Shown here: piece by piece, positions 30,798-39,148 of the stretch
Position numbering within the stretch: the stretch's first letter is position 1
Layout: each line of letters opens with the position of its first letter
Assembly (NCBI RefSeq): GCF_000300975.2
Contig: NZ_AEEC02000011.1
Coordinates: forward strand, 62,001-126,000
DNA: 64,000 bases
From: Herbaspirillum frisingense GSF30
GTDB taxonomy: Bacteria; Pseudomonadota; Gammaproteobacteria; Burkholderiales; Burkholderiaceae_D
Direction of reading: 5' to 3'
Translations under genes and position numbers: made by a program
Notes under the pieces: generated by a model
The model's input: only the letters and a program-made list of their open reading frames with translations
What the model was told of the DNA's origin: nothing
The model's database searches: none

Positions 30798-32038
30798 TTC
30801 CAGAACCCCAGCGCCGCCTGCAGCGCCTTGTTGTTGCACGCATGCTGGGCCAGGGGGACGCCTTCGATGGCGGCCACCCATGCCTCACGCAGCGCTTCCA
30901 CGCCCGCCGCCACTCCCTGCGGATGGCCGAAGATGCCGCCACCGGCGGTATGGATCAGGTCGGCGCAGCCGATGGCGGCATAGGTATCGGCCGCCTGCAA
31001 GCCGGTCTGCCCGGAGCTGAACACCGGCATCGTGCTGACCATGTCGGCGCCGGCCACCACCGGCTGCAGGACCGAACGCGCCGCCGTGATGACGCTGTCA
31101 TCCGGCTCGCTGAACTTGTTGCCCAAGCCGTTGACGTGCATATGGTCAGCCCCCGCCAGACGCCACAGCTGCTGCCAGGGCGCATAGTCCCAGCCCAGTT
31201 GCGGGCTGCGCGTGAGATAGCCCCAGCCGGCGCGATGCGCATGGATCGGCAATTGGGCATGACGGCGCAACTCCTGCAGGCCGACCAGACCGATGGAATT
31301 GAGGACCGCCATGACACAGCTTCCGCCCTCGGCCAGCACCAGGTCATGACGACGTCGCATCTGGTCCAGGTCGCCGGTGAGGTTGAAGGCCACCATGACT
31401 TTCTTGCCGGTGCGATCGGCGTGGTCGTTGACCACCCGCATCACCGCCCGCACCCGCTCGTCGAAGGGACAACGGCCACCATCGGCCTGCAGTTCGTCGT
31501 CCTTGATGAAATCGATGCCACCAGCCACCAGTTCACGCACCTGCTGCACCGTTTCCTCCACCGACAGGCCGATGCTGGGCTTGATGATGGTGCCGATCAG
31601 CGGGCCATGCGTCACGCCGGTCAGGCGGCGCGTGCCTTCGATGCCGAAGGCCGGTCCCGGATAGGCGTCCACGAAAGCCTTGGGCAGTTGCAGGCCGGTC
31701 AGGCGCAGACCCGAGACCTGGCGCAGCTCGAACAGGTTGCCCGCCACGGTGGACATCAGGTTGGGCAGCGAGGCACCGGTGTTCTCCAGCGGCCAGGACA
31801 GCTCCAGCCGGCATTGCGTATAGCGCTGCGACGTCATGCCGCCGGGCAGGCTGGGCGTGTTGCTGTGACCGAGGATCTCCAGCTTTTCGACACGGGCGCC
31901 GGAGCGCGCCTTCAGTTCCGGCGTCTCGGTGGCCAAGGCCACGAAGGTCCCGCTGGATTGCTCCCCGGCGATGACCTCGGCCGCGCGCGCCGGGTCATCC
32001 CCGGTTTCCAGCCAGTAGCTGGCGTAGATGCGTTCCAT
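30794..32038 (-). CDS. oiaX: RuBisCO-like protein; probable 3-oxo-isoapionate-4-phosphate decarboxylase
   Basis: A 414-residue member of the RuBisCO large-subunit superfamily. The equivalents of the RuBisCO catalytic residues are present: K153 in GTIIKPSIGLS, the carbamate-lysine and metal ligands K179-D181-E182 in FIKDDE, and HAHRA (266-270). K308 lies in a loop-6-like GLGNKF. The sequence context differs from photosynthetic RuBisCO and no small subunit or phosphoribulokinase is present, so carbon fixation is unlikely. Together with ApnO-like and DUF1537 neighbours it fits OiaX, which decarboxylates 3-oxo-isoapionate 4-phosphate to an erythrulose phosphate. The start at 32038 lies 10 nt after the previous stop. 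Confidence 0.78.
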   Translation of the reverse strand: MERIYASYWLETGDDPARAAEVIAGEQSSGTFVALATETPELKARSGARVEKLEILGHSNTPSLPGGMTSQRYTQCRLELSWPLENTGASLPNLMSTVAGNLFELRQVSGLRLTGLQLPKAFVDAYPGPAFGIEGTRRLTGVTHGPLIGTIIKPSIGLSVEETVQQVRELVAGGIDFIKDDELQADGGRCPFDERVRAVMRVVNDHADRTGKKVMVAFNLTGDLDQMRRRHDLVLAEGGSCVMAVLNSIGLVGLQELRRHAQLPIHAHRAGWGYLTRSPQLGWDYAPWQQLWRLAGADHMHVNGLGNKFSEPDDSVITAARSVLQPVVAGADMVSTMPVFSSGQTGLQAADTYAAIGCADLIHTAGGGIFGHPQGVAAGVEALREAWVAAIEGVPLAQHACNNKALQAALGFWK

Positions 32039-32048
32039 GCCCACTCCC

Positions 32049-32879
32049 TCAGGTGATGCGGCGGATGCTCTCCGCGATCTCGTCATGCTCGAAGACCTTC
32101 AGCCAGTCGTCGCGCAGCAGGCGCGGCAGGCCGTTCTGGATGGCCTTGTTGCAGGCATCCGAGAAGGCACCGGGAATTTCCTTGAAGATCACCGCGCCCA
32201 GGATGTTCATATGCCCCAGCAGGAAATCGCGGGCCGCTTCTTCCGGCACGCCGCGACGCACGGTCTCGTCCATGGCCTGCTTCATCGCATAGAGCAGCGT
32301 GGCACAGACGGTCTCGGACAGGCCCGGCTCCAGGATTGCCATCTGTTCCACCGTCAGGCGATAGCTGCGCAGGATGGGCTGGTAGATCACCTTGGCCACA
32401 TCCTCGCCCAGGTCGAAGGCCGACTCCGGACCCTGCATCAGGGCGCTGGTGATGGATTGCTTGGCGGCGCCGCCACCGAAGAAATCGCGACGGCCTTCCG
32501 GCGTGGTCTCGTCGTTGAAGATGGGCGGGTGGCAAGGGTGGGCCACGAAATAGACCAGGTCCGGCCGCTCCGGCAGATGGCCGGCGAAGGGCGCGGCCGC
32601 GTCCAGCGTCATCACCATCACGCCGGCGCGCAGCTTGGGCGAGATCTCGGCGGCTATCTTGCCGATCAGGGTATCGGGCACGGCCAGGATGACCACATCC
32701 ACGTTGTCCAGCGCCGCGTCGATGCTCACACAGTCCACGCCGACCTCGTCCCGCAGGCGCTGCTGACCCACTTCGCTGACTTCCACATGAGAAACCTGGT
32801 AATCCGATTTCTTCAGATTCTTCGCCAGGCGCACGCCCATCTTGCCGCCTGCGCCGAAGAGTGCGATCTTTTCCTTCAT
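32049..32879 (-). CDS. apnO: 6PGDH-like oxidoreductase; probable D-apionate oxidoisomerase
   Basis: A 276-residue NAD(P)-dependent dehydrogenase of the phosphogluconate-dehydrogenase-like group. The Rossmann loop is ALFGAGGKMGVRLAKNL (residues 5-21). The catalytic half is helical with VAHPCHPPIFNDET and GHMNILGAVIF. In known D-apionate pathways an enzyme of this family (ApnO) oxidises and rearranges D-apionate to 3-oxo-isoapionate, the substrate of OiaK. The order ApnO-like, RuBisCO-like, DUF1537 kinase with tight spacing supports this. It starts 78 nt after the MFS gene. If the pathway assignment is wrong, a related branched or four-carbon sugar acid is the likely substrate. Confidence 0.72.
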   Translation of the reverse strand: MKEKIALFGAGGKMGVRLAKNLKKSDYQVSHVEVSEVGQQRLRDEVGVDCVSIDAALDNVDVVILAVPDTLIGKIAAEISPKLRAGVMVMTLDAAAPFAGHLPERPDLVYFVAHPCHPPIFNDETTPEGRRDFFGGGAAKQSITSALMQGPESAFDLGEDVAKVIYQPILRSYRLTVEQMAILEPGLSETVCATLLYAMKQAMDETVRRGVPEEAARDFLLGHMNILGAVIFKEIPGAFSDACNKAIQNGLPRLLRDDWLKVFEHDEIAESIRRIT

Positions 32880-32957
32880 ATTTCTTCTCCTATCGTCATT
32901 TGAGTTCTGCAAAGTTCCGGTCGGCCAGGCCAACTGGCTGCTGGCCGACCGGTGGAT

Positions 32958-34295
32958 TTATTCGGCGATCACGCGGCCCTGCAACTCGGCCGCCTCTTCC
33001 CGCGATCCTGCGCCGATGGCGAAGATCACCAGCGCCGACACCGCCATCAATGCGCCCACCACGAACATCGGTGCCTGGTAGGAACCGGTGGCGTCCTTGA
33101 TCGCACCGGTGATGAAGGGCGCCATGAAGCCCGCCGCATTGCCCACCGTATTGATGAGGGCGATGCCGGCAGCGGCCGCCGCACCGGAGAGGAAGCGCGC
33201 CGGGATCGACCAGAAGGTCGGCAGCGCCGAGAAGATGGCGCAGGCCGTGACCGTGATGGCCATCACGGTGGCTGCCGGGCTCTGCATGTACAGCGCGGCC
33301 GGGATGCTGATGGCGCCCAGCAGCGCCGGCAGGCCCACATGCCAGCTGCGCACGCCGCGCCGGGTGGCGTCACGGCTCCACAGGAACAGCGCGATGGCCG
33401 CCGGCAGGTAGGGAATGGCGGTGATCAGGCCCTTCTGGAAGACATTGAATTTGGTGCCGAACTGGGTCTCGAAGCCGCCGATGATGGTCGGCAGGAAGAA
33501 GGCCAGCGCGTAAAGCCCGTAGATCAGTCCGAAATAGACCAGCGAGAGCATCCACACCCGCGGATTCTTCAGCGCCGCACCGGCGTGGGCCACATGCTCC
33601 ACGCGCTTGCCGTTCTGCTCGGCCTGCAGGGCGCCGGTGAGCCACTTGCGTTCGGCCTCGTTGAGCCATTTGGCTTCACCCGGCTTGTCGGCCAGGTAGA
33701 ACCAGGCGATCACCCCGACCACGATGGCCGGCAGCGCCACCCCGGCGAACATGATGCGCCAGCCTTCCAGGCCGAACAGACCATGCGCCTCGATCAGCAG
33801 GGCCGCCACCGGCGCGCCGATGACGATGGTCAGCGGCTGGGCCAGGTAGAACAGCGCCAGGATGTGGCTGCGATGCCGGGCCGGCACCCACAGGCTCAGG
33901 TAAAGGATGGCACCGGGGAAGAAACCGGCCTCGGCCACGCCCAGCAGGAAGCGCAACACATACAACCCCTCCACGCTGCTGACCCAGGTAAAGAGCAGCG
34001 CCACGATGCCCCAGGTCACCATGATGCGCGCTAGCCAGCGGCGCGCGCCGTACTTGTGCAGGGCCAGGTTGCTGGGGATTTCCAGCAGCACGTAGCCGAT
34101 GAAAAAGACCCCGGCGGCAAAGCCGAACTGGGCGGCGGTGAGCGCCAGGTCACGGCTCATGCCATTGGGGCCGGCAAACGAGATCGCAGTGCGATCCAGA
34201 AAGTTGATGAAAAACATCAGGCCTACGAAAGGCACCAGCCTCATCGCGACCTTGCGGATGGCCGATCTTTCGACGGCACTCTGGGTGGTCTCCAT
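32958..34295 (-). CDS. MFS transporter, anion:cation symporter (ACS) family
   Basis: A 445-residue membrane protein with 12 hydrophobic segments. The first helix carries FINFLDRTAISFAGP, the typical ACS family signature (as in ExuT, GudP and TtuB), and the loop after helix 2 to 3 contains LEIPSNLALHKYGARRWLA. These transporters take up hexuronates, aldarates and other sugar acids with protons. As first gene of the operon it probably imports the sugar acid (inferred: D-apionate or a relative). The start at 34295 was chosen because the upstream frame is a Gln/Pro-rich leader with no similarity. Confidence 0.85.
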   Translation of the reverse strand: METTQSAVERSAIRKVAMRLVPFVGLMFFINFLDRTAISFAGPNGMSRDLALTAAQFGFAAGVFFIGYVLLEIPSNLALHKYGARRWLARIMVTWGIVALLFTWVSSVEGLYVLRFLLGVAEAGFFPGAILYLSLWVPARHRSHILALFYLAQPLTIVIGAPVAALLIEAHGLFGLEGWRIMFAGVALPAIVVGVIAWFYLADKPGEAKWLNEAERKWLTGALQAEQNGKRVEHVAHAGAALKNPRVWMLSLVYFGLIYGLYALAFFLPTIIGGFETQFGTKFNVFQKGLITAIPYLPAAIALFLWSRDATRRGVRSWHVGLPALLGAISIPAALYMQSPAATVMAITVTACAIFSALPTFWSIPARFLSGAAAAAGIALINTVGNAAGFMAPFITGAIKDATGSYQAPMFVVGALMAVSALVIFAIGAGSREEAAELQGRVIAE

Positions 34296-34707
34296 TTTTG
34301 TCTTGTCTCCTGTCGGGTTGAGAGGCTGTGCCTGTTCAACGACAACCTCTCCGGGTTTCGCCAGGGACTGCGGGGGCTGTGCGCCTTGCGGTCGCCTGGC
34401 TGCCTTTGCTTGTTTTGTTTCTTTGATGTTTTCTTGATATCGCCAGCGGCGGCGGCAGACGAAAAAGACGGGTCGCACCAACTGGTATGATCACTATACC
34501 ATTACGCCAGTTGCAAAGATGCTCAAATTTTTTGCATGGATGAGATGAATGTCTCGCATGCGAGCGTAGGAAAGGCTGCATGGGCTGCATGGGCGACAAG
34601 GCGCCTCCCGCGCTTCATGCCGGAAATAATGCAAGCGGGAAAGATCAGGCGGGAGGAGCCCCACCTGGAAGAAGAGCCCCTGCCATGGCGAGCAGGGTCG
34701 ATGGAGG
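34296..34707. other. Promoter region of the sugar-acid operon
   Basis: This 412-nt noncoding region precedes the MFS gene and follows the LysR gene, both on the minus strand. It contains the palindrome at 34483-34501, described separately. Nothing else is recognisable. The transcript leader would be about 190 nt if transcription starts at the palindrome. Confidence 0.5.
34483..34501. promoter_or_regulatory. Candidate operator for the FadR/NanR-type regulator
   Basis: TGGTATGATCACTATACCA is a 19-bp near-perfect palindrome with TGGTAT/ATACCA arms, similar to GGTATA-type sites of NanR-like and other FCD regulators. On the minus strand TATAGT inside it could be the -10 of the operon promoter, so a bound repressor would block initiation. 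Confidence 0.55.
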
Positions 34708-35655
34708 TCAGAGCGCCGAGCGCTCCCTCAACAGCCGCACCAGCGCCTCCCCCGCGCCCGACAACTGGCCCCCTTTGCGCGTGACGATGCCGATGGTCTG
34801 CGACATCGAGCGCAGCTTCACCGGCAGGATGCGCAGCATCCCGCGCCGGACGAACATCTCCGCCACCGCTGTGGGCAGGATGGACACCATGTCCGTCCCC
34901 TGCTGCAGCAGCGCCACGGTCACGAAGGTCGATGCCGTGGAAATGGCATTGCCCGGCATGGTCACCCCGGCCAGGTCCATCTCGCGCTCCAGCACCGCGT
35001 GCAGCGGCATGTGGCTGGGATAGGTCACCCAGCGATAGCCGGCCAGCGCCGCCAGTTGCAGCTGCCGACTACGCGGGCGCGGGTGCTCGGCCGATACCAC
35101 CACCGACAGCGGTTCCTCCGACAGGGCCTGGTAGTGATACTTGCCAGGATGGTCCGACACGCTGGCGCGCGCCACCAGCAGGTCGAGATGCCCCTCGTCC
35201 AGCAAGCCCAGCAACTGCACGCTGGTATCTTCCACGATCTCGATGCTGAGCTCGGGATGGCGCCGTTGCAGCGCATCCACCGCCGGCACCACCATCTCCG
35301 GTACCGCCCCCATGACCGCCCCGATGGCCAACCGGCCACCGCGCCCGGAGCGCAATTGCGCCATTTCCTCGCACAAGGAGCCCAGGTCGGTAGCCATCAG
35401 GCGTGCATAGCGGATCACGCAATGGCCGAACTGGTTGGGGATCAGCCCGGACTTGGTGCGTTCAAACAATTGCGCATCCAGCATCGATTCCAGCTCGGCC
35501 AGCGACTTGCTGGCAGCGGATTGCGTCATGGCCAGGGCACTGGCGGCCTTGTGCAGGGATTTGTGCTCGTCCAGGGCGATCAGCAGCTGCAGCTGCTTCA
35601 TGCGCAGGCGGGACAGCAGACTCTGGAGACTTTGCAGGCTGGGTGTGGGTTTCAT
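34708..35655 (-). CDS. LysR-family regulator (GbpR/CbbR-like)
   Basis: A 315-residue LysR-type regulator. The N-terminal helix-turn-helix is unusual in position, starting at about residue 25 (LRMKQLQLLIALDEHKSLHKAA, then MTQSAASKSLAELE). The C-terminal co-inducer domain contains GRLAIGAVMGAVPEMVVPAV. This arrangement resembles GbpR-like regulators of sugar-binding-protein and galactose/arabinose metabolism. It is divergent from the DapA-family gene (128 nt) and lies upstream of the RuBisCO-like operon, so it may regulate either. The start at 35655 is the first with family similarity. Confidence 0.83.
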   Translation of the reverse strand: MKPTPSLQSLQSLLSRLRMKQLQLLIALDEHKSLHKAASALAMTQSAASKSLAELESMLDAQLFERTKSGLIPNQFGHCVIRYARLMATDLGSLCEEMAQLRSGRGGRLAIGAVMGAVPEMVVPAVDALQRRHPELSIEIVEDTSVQLLGLLDEGHLDLLVARASVSDHPGKYHYQALSEEPLSVVVSAEHPRPRSRQLQLAALAGYRWVTYPSHMPLHAVLEREMDLAGVTMPGNAISTASTFVTVALLQQGTDMVSILPTAVAEMFVRRGMLRILPVKLRSMSQTIGIVTRKGGQLSGAGEALVRLLRERSAL

Positions 35656-35783
35656 GGGTGATTCCAAAAAGCGATCACATGATGGAAAGTCTTCACTATA
35701 CAGCCCCGGTGGGCGCACGTATATTGATCGCCATTGCAAGCCGCCATCCACCGATGGCCCACGACAACCATGACGGAGACTCC

Positions 35784-36704
35784 ATGAGCACCCCCATCTA
35801 CCGCGGCGTATTCCCGGTCGCCCCCACCATCTTCGACGAACACGGCCAGCTCGACCTGGAAGGCCAGAAGCGCGCCATCGACTTCATGATCGATGCCGGC
35901 TCCAACGGCCTGTGCATCCTGGCCAACTTTTCGGAACAGTTCGTGCTCTCCGACGAAGAGCGCGTGCAGGTGCAGAACACCGTGCTGGAACACGTCGCCG
36001 GACGCGTGCCGGTGATCGTCACCACCACCCACTTCGGCAGCCAGATCTGCGCCGAGCGCAGCCGCGCCGCGCAGGATGCGGGCGCCGCCATGGTGATGGT
36101 GATGCCGCCCTACCACGGCGCCACCTTCCGCGTGTCCGAAAAGCAGATCTACGAGTTCTATGCACGCGTGTCCGAAGCCATCGACATCCCCATCATGATC
36201 CAGGACGCACCGGTGGCCGGCACCCCGCTGTCGGCGCCCTTCCTGGCACGCATGGCCAAGGAGATCGAAAACGTCTCCTATTTCAAGATCGAAACCGCCG
36301 GCGCCGCCTCCAAGCTGCGCGATCTGATCGAACTGGGCGGTGACGCCGTAGTCGGCCCGTGGGACGGCGAAGAAGCCATCACCCTGATCCCCGACCTCGA
36401 CGCCGGTGCCACCGGCGCCATGACCGGCGGCGGCTACCCGGATGGTATCCGCAAGATCGTCGACGCCTACATGGCCGGCGACACCGAAAAGGCCGCCGAG
36501 CTCTACATGCACTGGCTGCCGCTGATCAACTATGAAAACCGCCAGTGCGGCCTGGCCGCCTGCAAGGCACTGATGCTCGAAGGCGGCGTGATCAAGTCCG
36601 ACATGCTGCGCCATCCGCAGGCACCGATGCACCCCAAGGTGCGCGAAGGCCTGCTGCGCGTGGCCCGTCGCCTGGACCCGGTGGTGCTGAACTGGGGCAA
36701 GTGA
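35784..36704 (+). CDS. DapA-family aldolase/dehydratase, sugar-acid type
   Basis: A 306-residue TIM-barrel enzyme of the dihydrodipicolinate synthase/N-acetylneuraminate lyase family. The Schiff-base lysine is K168 in VSYFKIETAG. The usual catalytic Tyr motif (YNxP) is replaced by MIQDAP (138-143), as seen in 2-keto-3-deoxy-pentonate dehydratases, so a lyase of a 2-keto-3-deoxy sugar acid (for example L-2-keto-3-deoxyarabonate dehydratase) is more likely than lysine synthesis. The start at 35784 has a GGAGA Shine-Dalgarno. It is monocistronic with a terminator after it, and divergent from LysR. The substrate is not determined. Confidence 0.72.
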   Translation: MSTPIYRGVFPVAPTIFDEHGQLDLEGQKRAIDFMIDAGSNGLCILANFSEQFVLSDEERVQVQNTVLEHVAGRVPVIVTTTHFGSQICAERSRAAQDAGAAMVMVMPPYHGATFRVSEKQIYEFYARVSEAIDIPIMIQDAPVAGTPLSAPFLARMAKEIENVSYFKIETAGAASKLRDLIELGGDAVVGPWDGEEAITLIPDLDAGATGAMTGGGYPDGIRKIVDAYMAGDTEKAAELYMHWLPLINYENRQCGLAACKALMLEGGVIKSDMLRHPQAPMHPKVREGLLRVARRLDPVVLNWGK

Positions 36705-36735
36705 GCGACAAGCTCGCCTGCAGGACATGACTGAA

Positions 36736-36759
36736 ACGGGGGCTAAGGCTCCCGTTTTT
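36736..36759 (+). terminator. Terminator after DapA-family gene
   Basis: ACGGGGGC / GCTCCCGT hairpin (one G-T pair) with a TAAG loop followed by five T residues, 32 nt after the stop. Confidence 0.8.
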
Positions 36760-36852
36760 GCATCAGCGGTCAGGCCAGCCGCGCAAGCCACCTGCCCACG
36801 CATTCTGTGTCATCCTTGCCGCCTGTCTTCCCCATTGCCCAAGGAGTCGATC

Positions 36853-37437
36853 TTGTCCCATCCCAGTCATTTCCGCCCCGTCGCCCTGGAACACGCCAGT
36901 CGCCTGGTCAACCACGGCCCCACGGTACTCATTACGGCCGCCCATGGCGGGCAGCGCAACATCATGGCCGCCGCCTGGTCCATGCCGGTGGAGTTCACGC
37001 CGCCGCGCATCGCGGTGGTGATCGACAAGAGCACCCATACCCGCGAGCTGATCATGCAATCGGGCAGCTTCGGCATCATCGTCCCCGGTGCCGCGCAGAT
37101 GGACCTGACCTATGCCGTGGGCAGCGAAAGCGGTCGCGATATCGACAAATTCAAACGCCACCATATCGAGGCTGGCACCGGCCCGGTCCTGGGCATGCCA
37201 GTGCTGGAACAAGGCTGCGCTGCGTGGCTGGAGTGTCGCTGGATCAAGGAGAGCCATACCGAGCAGGCCTATGACACCTTCTTTGGCGAAGTGGTCGCTG
37301 CGGCGGCCGATGCCCGCATCTTCGAGAACGGTCATTGGTCCTTCACTGACGCCAATGCCGATCTGCATACCCTGCACCACCTCGGCGCCGGCAAGTTCGT
37401 GGTGGCCGGCAACCAGCGCCAGGCCAAACTGGACTGA
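36853..37437 (+). CDS. Flavin reductase-like, FMN-binding protein
   Basis: A 194-residue protein of the flavin reductase-like domain family (DIM6/NTAB type): VLITAAHGGQRNIMAAAW and PRIAVVIDKSTHTRELIMQSG bind FMN in relatives, and SFGIIVPG follows. The best start is TTG 36853, because AAGGAG lies 6 nt upstream (36841-36846). An ATG at 36727 lies in the preceding terminator and is rejected. Family members supply reduced flavin to monooxygenases or act alone; no monooxygenase is adjacent, so the function is open. Confidence 0.78.
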   Translation: MSHPSHFRPVALEHASRLVNHGPTVLITAAHGGQRNIMAAAWSMPVEFTPPRIAVVIDKSTHTRELIMQSGSFGIIVPGAAQMDLTYAVGSESGRDIDKFKRHHIEAGTGPVLGMPVLEQGCAAWLECRWIKESHTEQAYDTFFGEVVAAAADARIFENGHWSFTDANADLHTLHHLGAGKFVVAGNQRQAKLD

Positions 37438-37618
37438 GTGCAGCGGCGGGCCTGGGTGACGTCTTTCATGAGGCGTCCCGTCGTCATCCTGACGAATCTC
37501 TGACGGGTTTCTGACGGATGGCTGACACCCGGGCCACGCCCAGCAAGGCTTTCCGGGCAGCGCTATAGTGTGACGACACGCCGTTCCTTCAACCGTCGCC
37601 AGCCATCCGGAAACCACC

Positions 37619-37933
37619 ATGAACCAGCCAACCGCCACCCTTGACACCCCCATCCTTGACATCACACTCGACCAGTTTCGCGACACCATGCTGGCACGAG
37701 GCTATGACGAAGTCGTGGAACGACATTGGGACGGAGGCACCGTCCTCGAAACCCACACCCACCCCTTCGAAGCCAACGCCCTGGTCGTCCAAGGCGAGAT
37801 GTTTCTGACGCTTGATGGCGCAGCAGAGCGCCGCCTGGTCGCGGGCGACCGCTTCCAGGTGCTGCCCGGCACGCCTCATAGCGAACGTTACGGCGATGCC
37901 GGCGCGACCTACTGGGTCGCGCGCAAGAACTGA
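37619..37933 (+). CDS. Small cupin-domain protein
   Basis: A 104-residue single cupin barrel. The first metal motif is HTHPFEANALVVQGEM (residues 46-61; two His and a Glu) and the second is PGTPHSERYG with one His, so a metal-binding site is probable. The start at 37619 follows ACC directly with no convincing ribosome-binding site. No enzyme partner is nearby and the substrate is unknown. Confidence 0.8.
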   Translation: MNQPTATLDTPILDITLDQFRDTMLARGYDEVVERHWDGGTVLETHTHPFEANALVVQGEMFLTLDGAAERRLVAGDRFQVLPGTPHSERYGDAGATYWVARKN

Positions 37934-37982
37934 ACCGACCGCAGTCACAGCGGCCGCGCTAGAAGCCCGGCCAGCTGTCCTC

Positions 37983-38666
37983 TCAATGCACCTGTAGCGC
38001 TTCGGTGAAGCAATAACCCACGCCATGCAGAGTGCGCAGGGGCAAGTCGCCCAGGGTTCTCTCACGCCATTTGCGGCGAAGCCGGCTGACGGTCTTTTCC
38101 AGCACGCGCTCGTCAAAGCTGATCCAGTCGGCACCAAAGGCGTGGGCGATGGTCGGGCGGTCCACGGCATTGCGTGCGCTATCGGCCAGCGCGCGCAGCA
38201 ATGCGACCTCGCGCACGTTGATCTCCACAGCATCATGTCGGGGTGCCCGCAAGGTGCGTGCCTTGGTATCGAGCCGCCAGACTTCTGACGCGACCCGACG
38301 CAGCAGCACATCGATATAGGCATTGAGCAGATCCGTCTGCTCCGGTCTGGCTTCGCAGAAGTCTGCGCCACGTTGCAGCCCGACCACCCGCTGGGCTGCG
38401 GTCTCTTCCTGCCCCGCCAGCAGCAGGATGCCCATACTGCCATGCGCGGCGCGGAGTTGTTCGGTCACCGTGTAGCCGGTCCCGCTGGCCTGTCCGACGT
38501 CAACGACGGCGATGTCGCAATCCTGCGTCGGCATCAACAGCTTTTCGCCATCGGCCATCACGCTCAGCACCTTGTGTCCCTGTTGCTCCATCAGCTTGCG
38601 CACGGCGTGACTGCCTTGGCGCTGCCCGGACGTCAGAATTTCTTCGATCAATAAAATATTGGCCAT
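37983..38666 (-). CDS. OmpR-family regulator with an atypical receiver
   Basis: A 227-residue regulator. The C-terminal winged helix is normal OmpR type (VREVALLRALADSARNAVDR, RTLHGVGYCF at the end). The N-terminal receiver is divergent: an Asp is kept in VVDVGQA (D56) and E8-E9 stand at the acidic pair, but the invariant Lys of the KP motif is replaced (CEARPEQ). This suggests phosphorylation-independent or altered activation. No histidine kinase gene lies beside it on the same strand. It is divergent from the REC-AraC gene across a 482-nt AT-rich region. Confidence 0.78.
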   Translation of the reverse strand: MANILLIEEILTSGQRQGSHAVRKLMEQQGHKVLSVMADGEKLLMPTQDCDIAVVDVGQASGTGYTVTEQLRAAHGSMGILLLAGQEETAAQRVVGLQRGADFCEARPEQTDLLNAYIDVLLRRVASEVWRLDTKARTLRAPRHDAVEINVREVALLRALADSARNAVDRPTIAHAFGADWISFDERVLEKTVSRLRRKWRERTLGDLPLRTLHGVGYCFTEALQVH

Positions 38667-39148
38667 TGCGGCTTCTCCTTCTTACTCAAACGCATCCTTG
38701 AACGACCCGATCGGAAATAAAACCAAGGAAATCCGAGCGGACCGGATCTGCCAACGCTCCCTTGCCCCTTCAGATCAAGGCGACGGATTTGGCGTTTAAG
38801 GAATTTATCGAAGGAAACCTGGATTTTCACGCATCCACTTTTGCGATCTGCACGGATGATTGTTCACGAAGGAAAAATATTTTCTACTGAGCTTTTTCCA
38901 ACGATTCTAGCGGGCCGATCATGGAAGTTATTGGCGCAATATGCTAAGGCGCCATCGCACCCTGCAACGTGATCGCGGCACCGGCCGACCGAAAAAAATC
39001 CGGACTGAGATCGTCACATTTTTGCCAGCCAATCCCAATGTTTTGATGGCGGGAAAAATATGTTCCCAAACGGCATTTTTGCGTCGCTTCGCCTCCATTT
39101 CGGGGTAACTTCCCGCCGTAACTTCCGAACTTTCGTCACGAGGTGAAC
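38667..39148. other. AT-rich divergent intergenic region
   Basis: This 482-nt noncoding stretch between two regulator genes is visibly AT-richer than its surroundings. I see no gene or strong hairpin. It must hold promoters for the OmpR-type gene and the REC-AraC/kinase pair. Confidence 0.4.

Noticed and set aside
30794-32038. True RuBisCO and Calvin-cycle carbon fixation
   Set aside because: There is no small subunit, phosphoribulokinase or CbbR-type setting. The neighbours are sugar-acid enzymes and the surrounding motifs differ from those of forms I-III.
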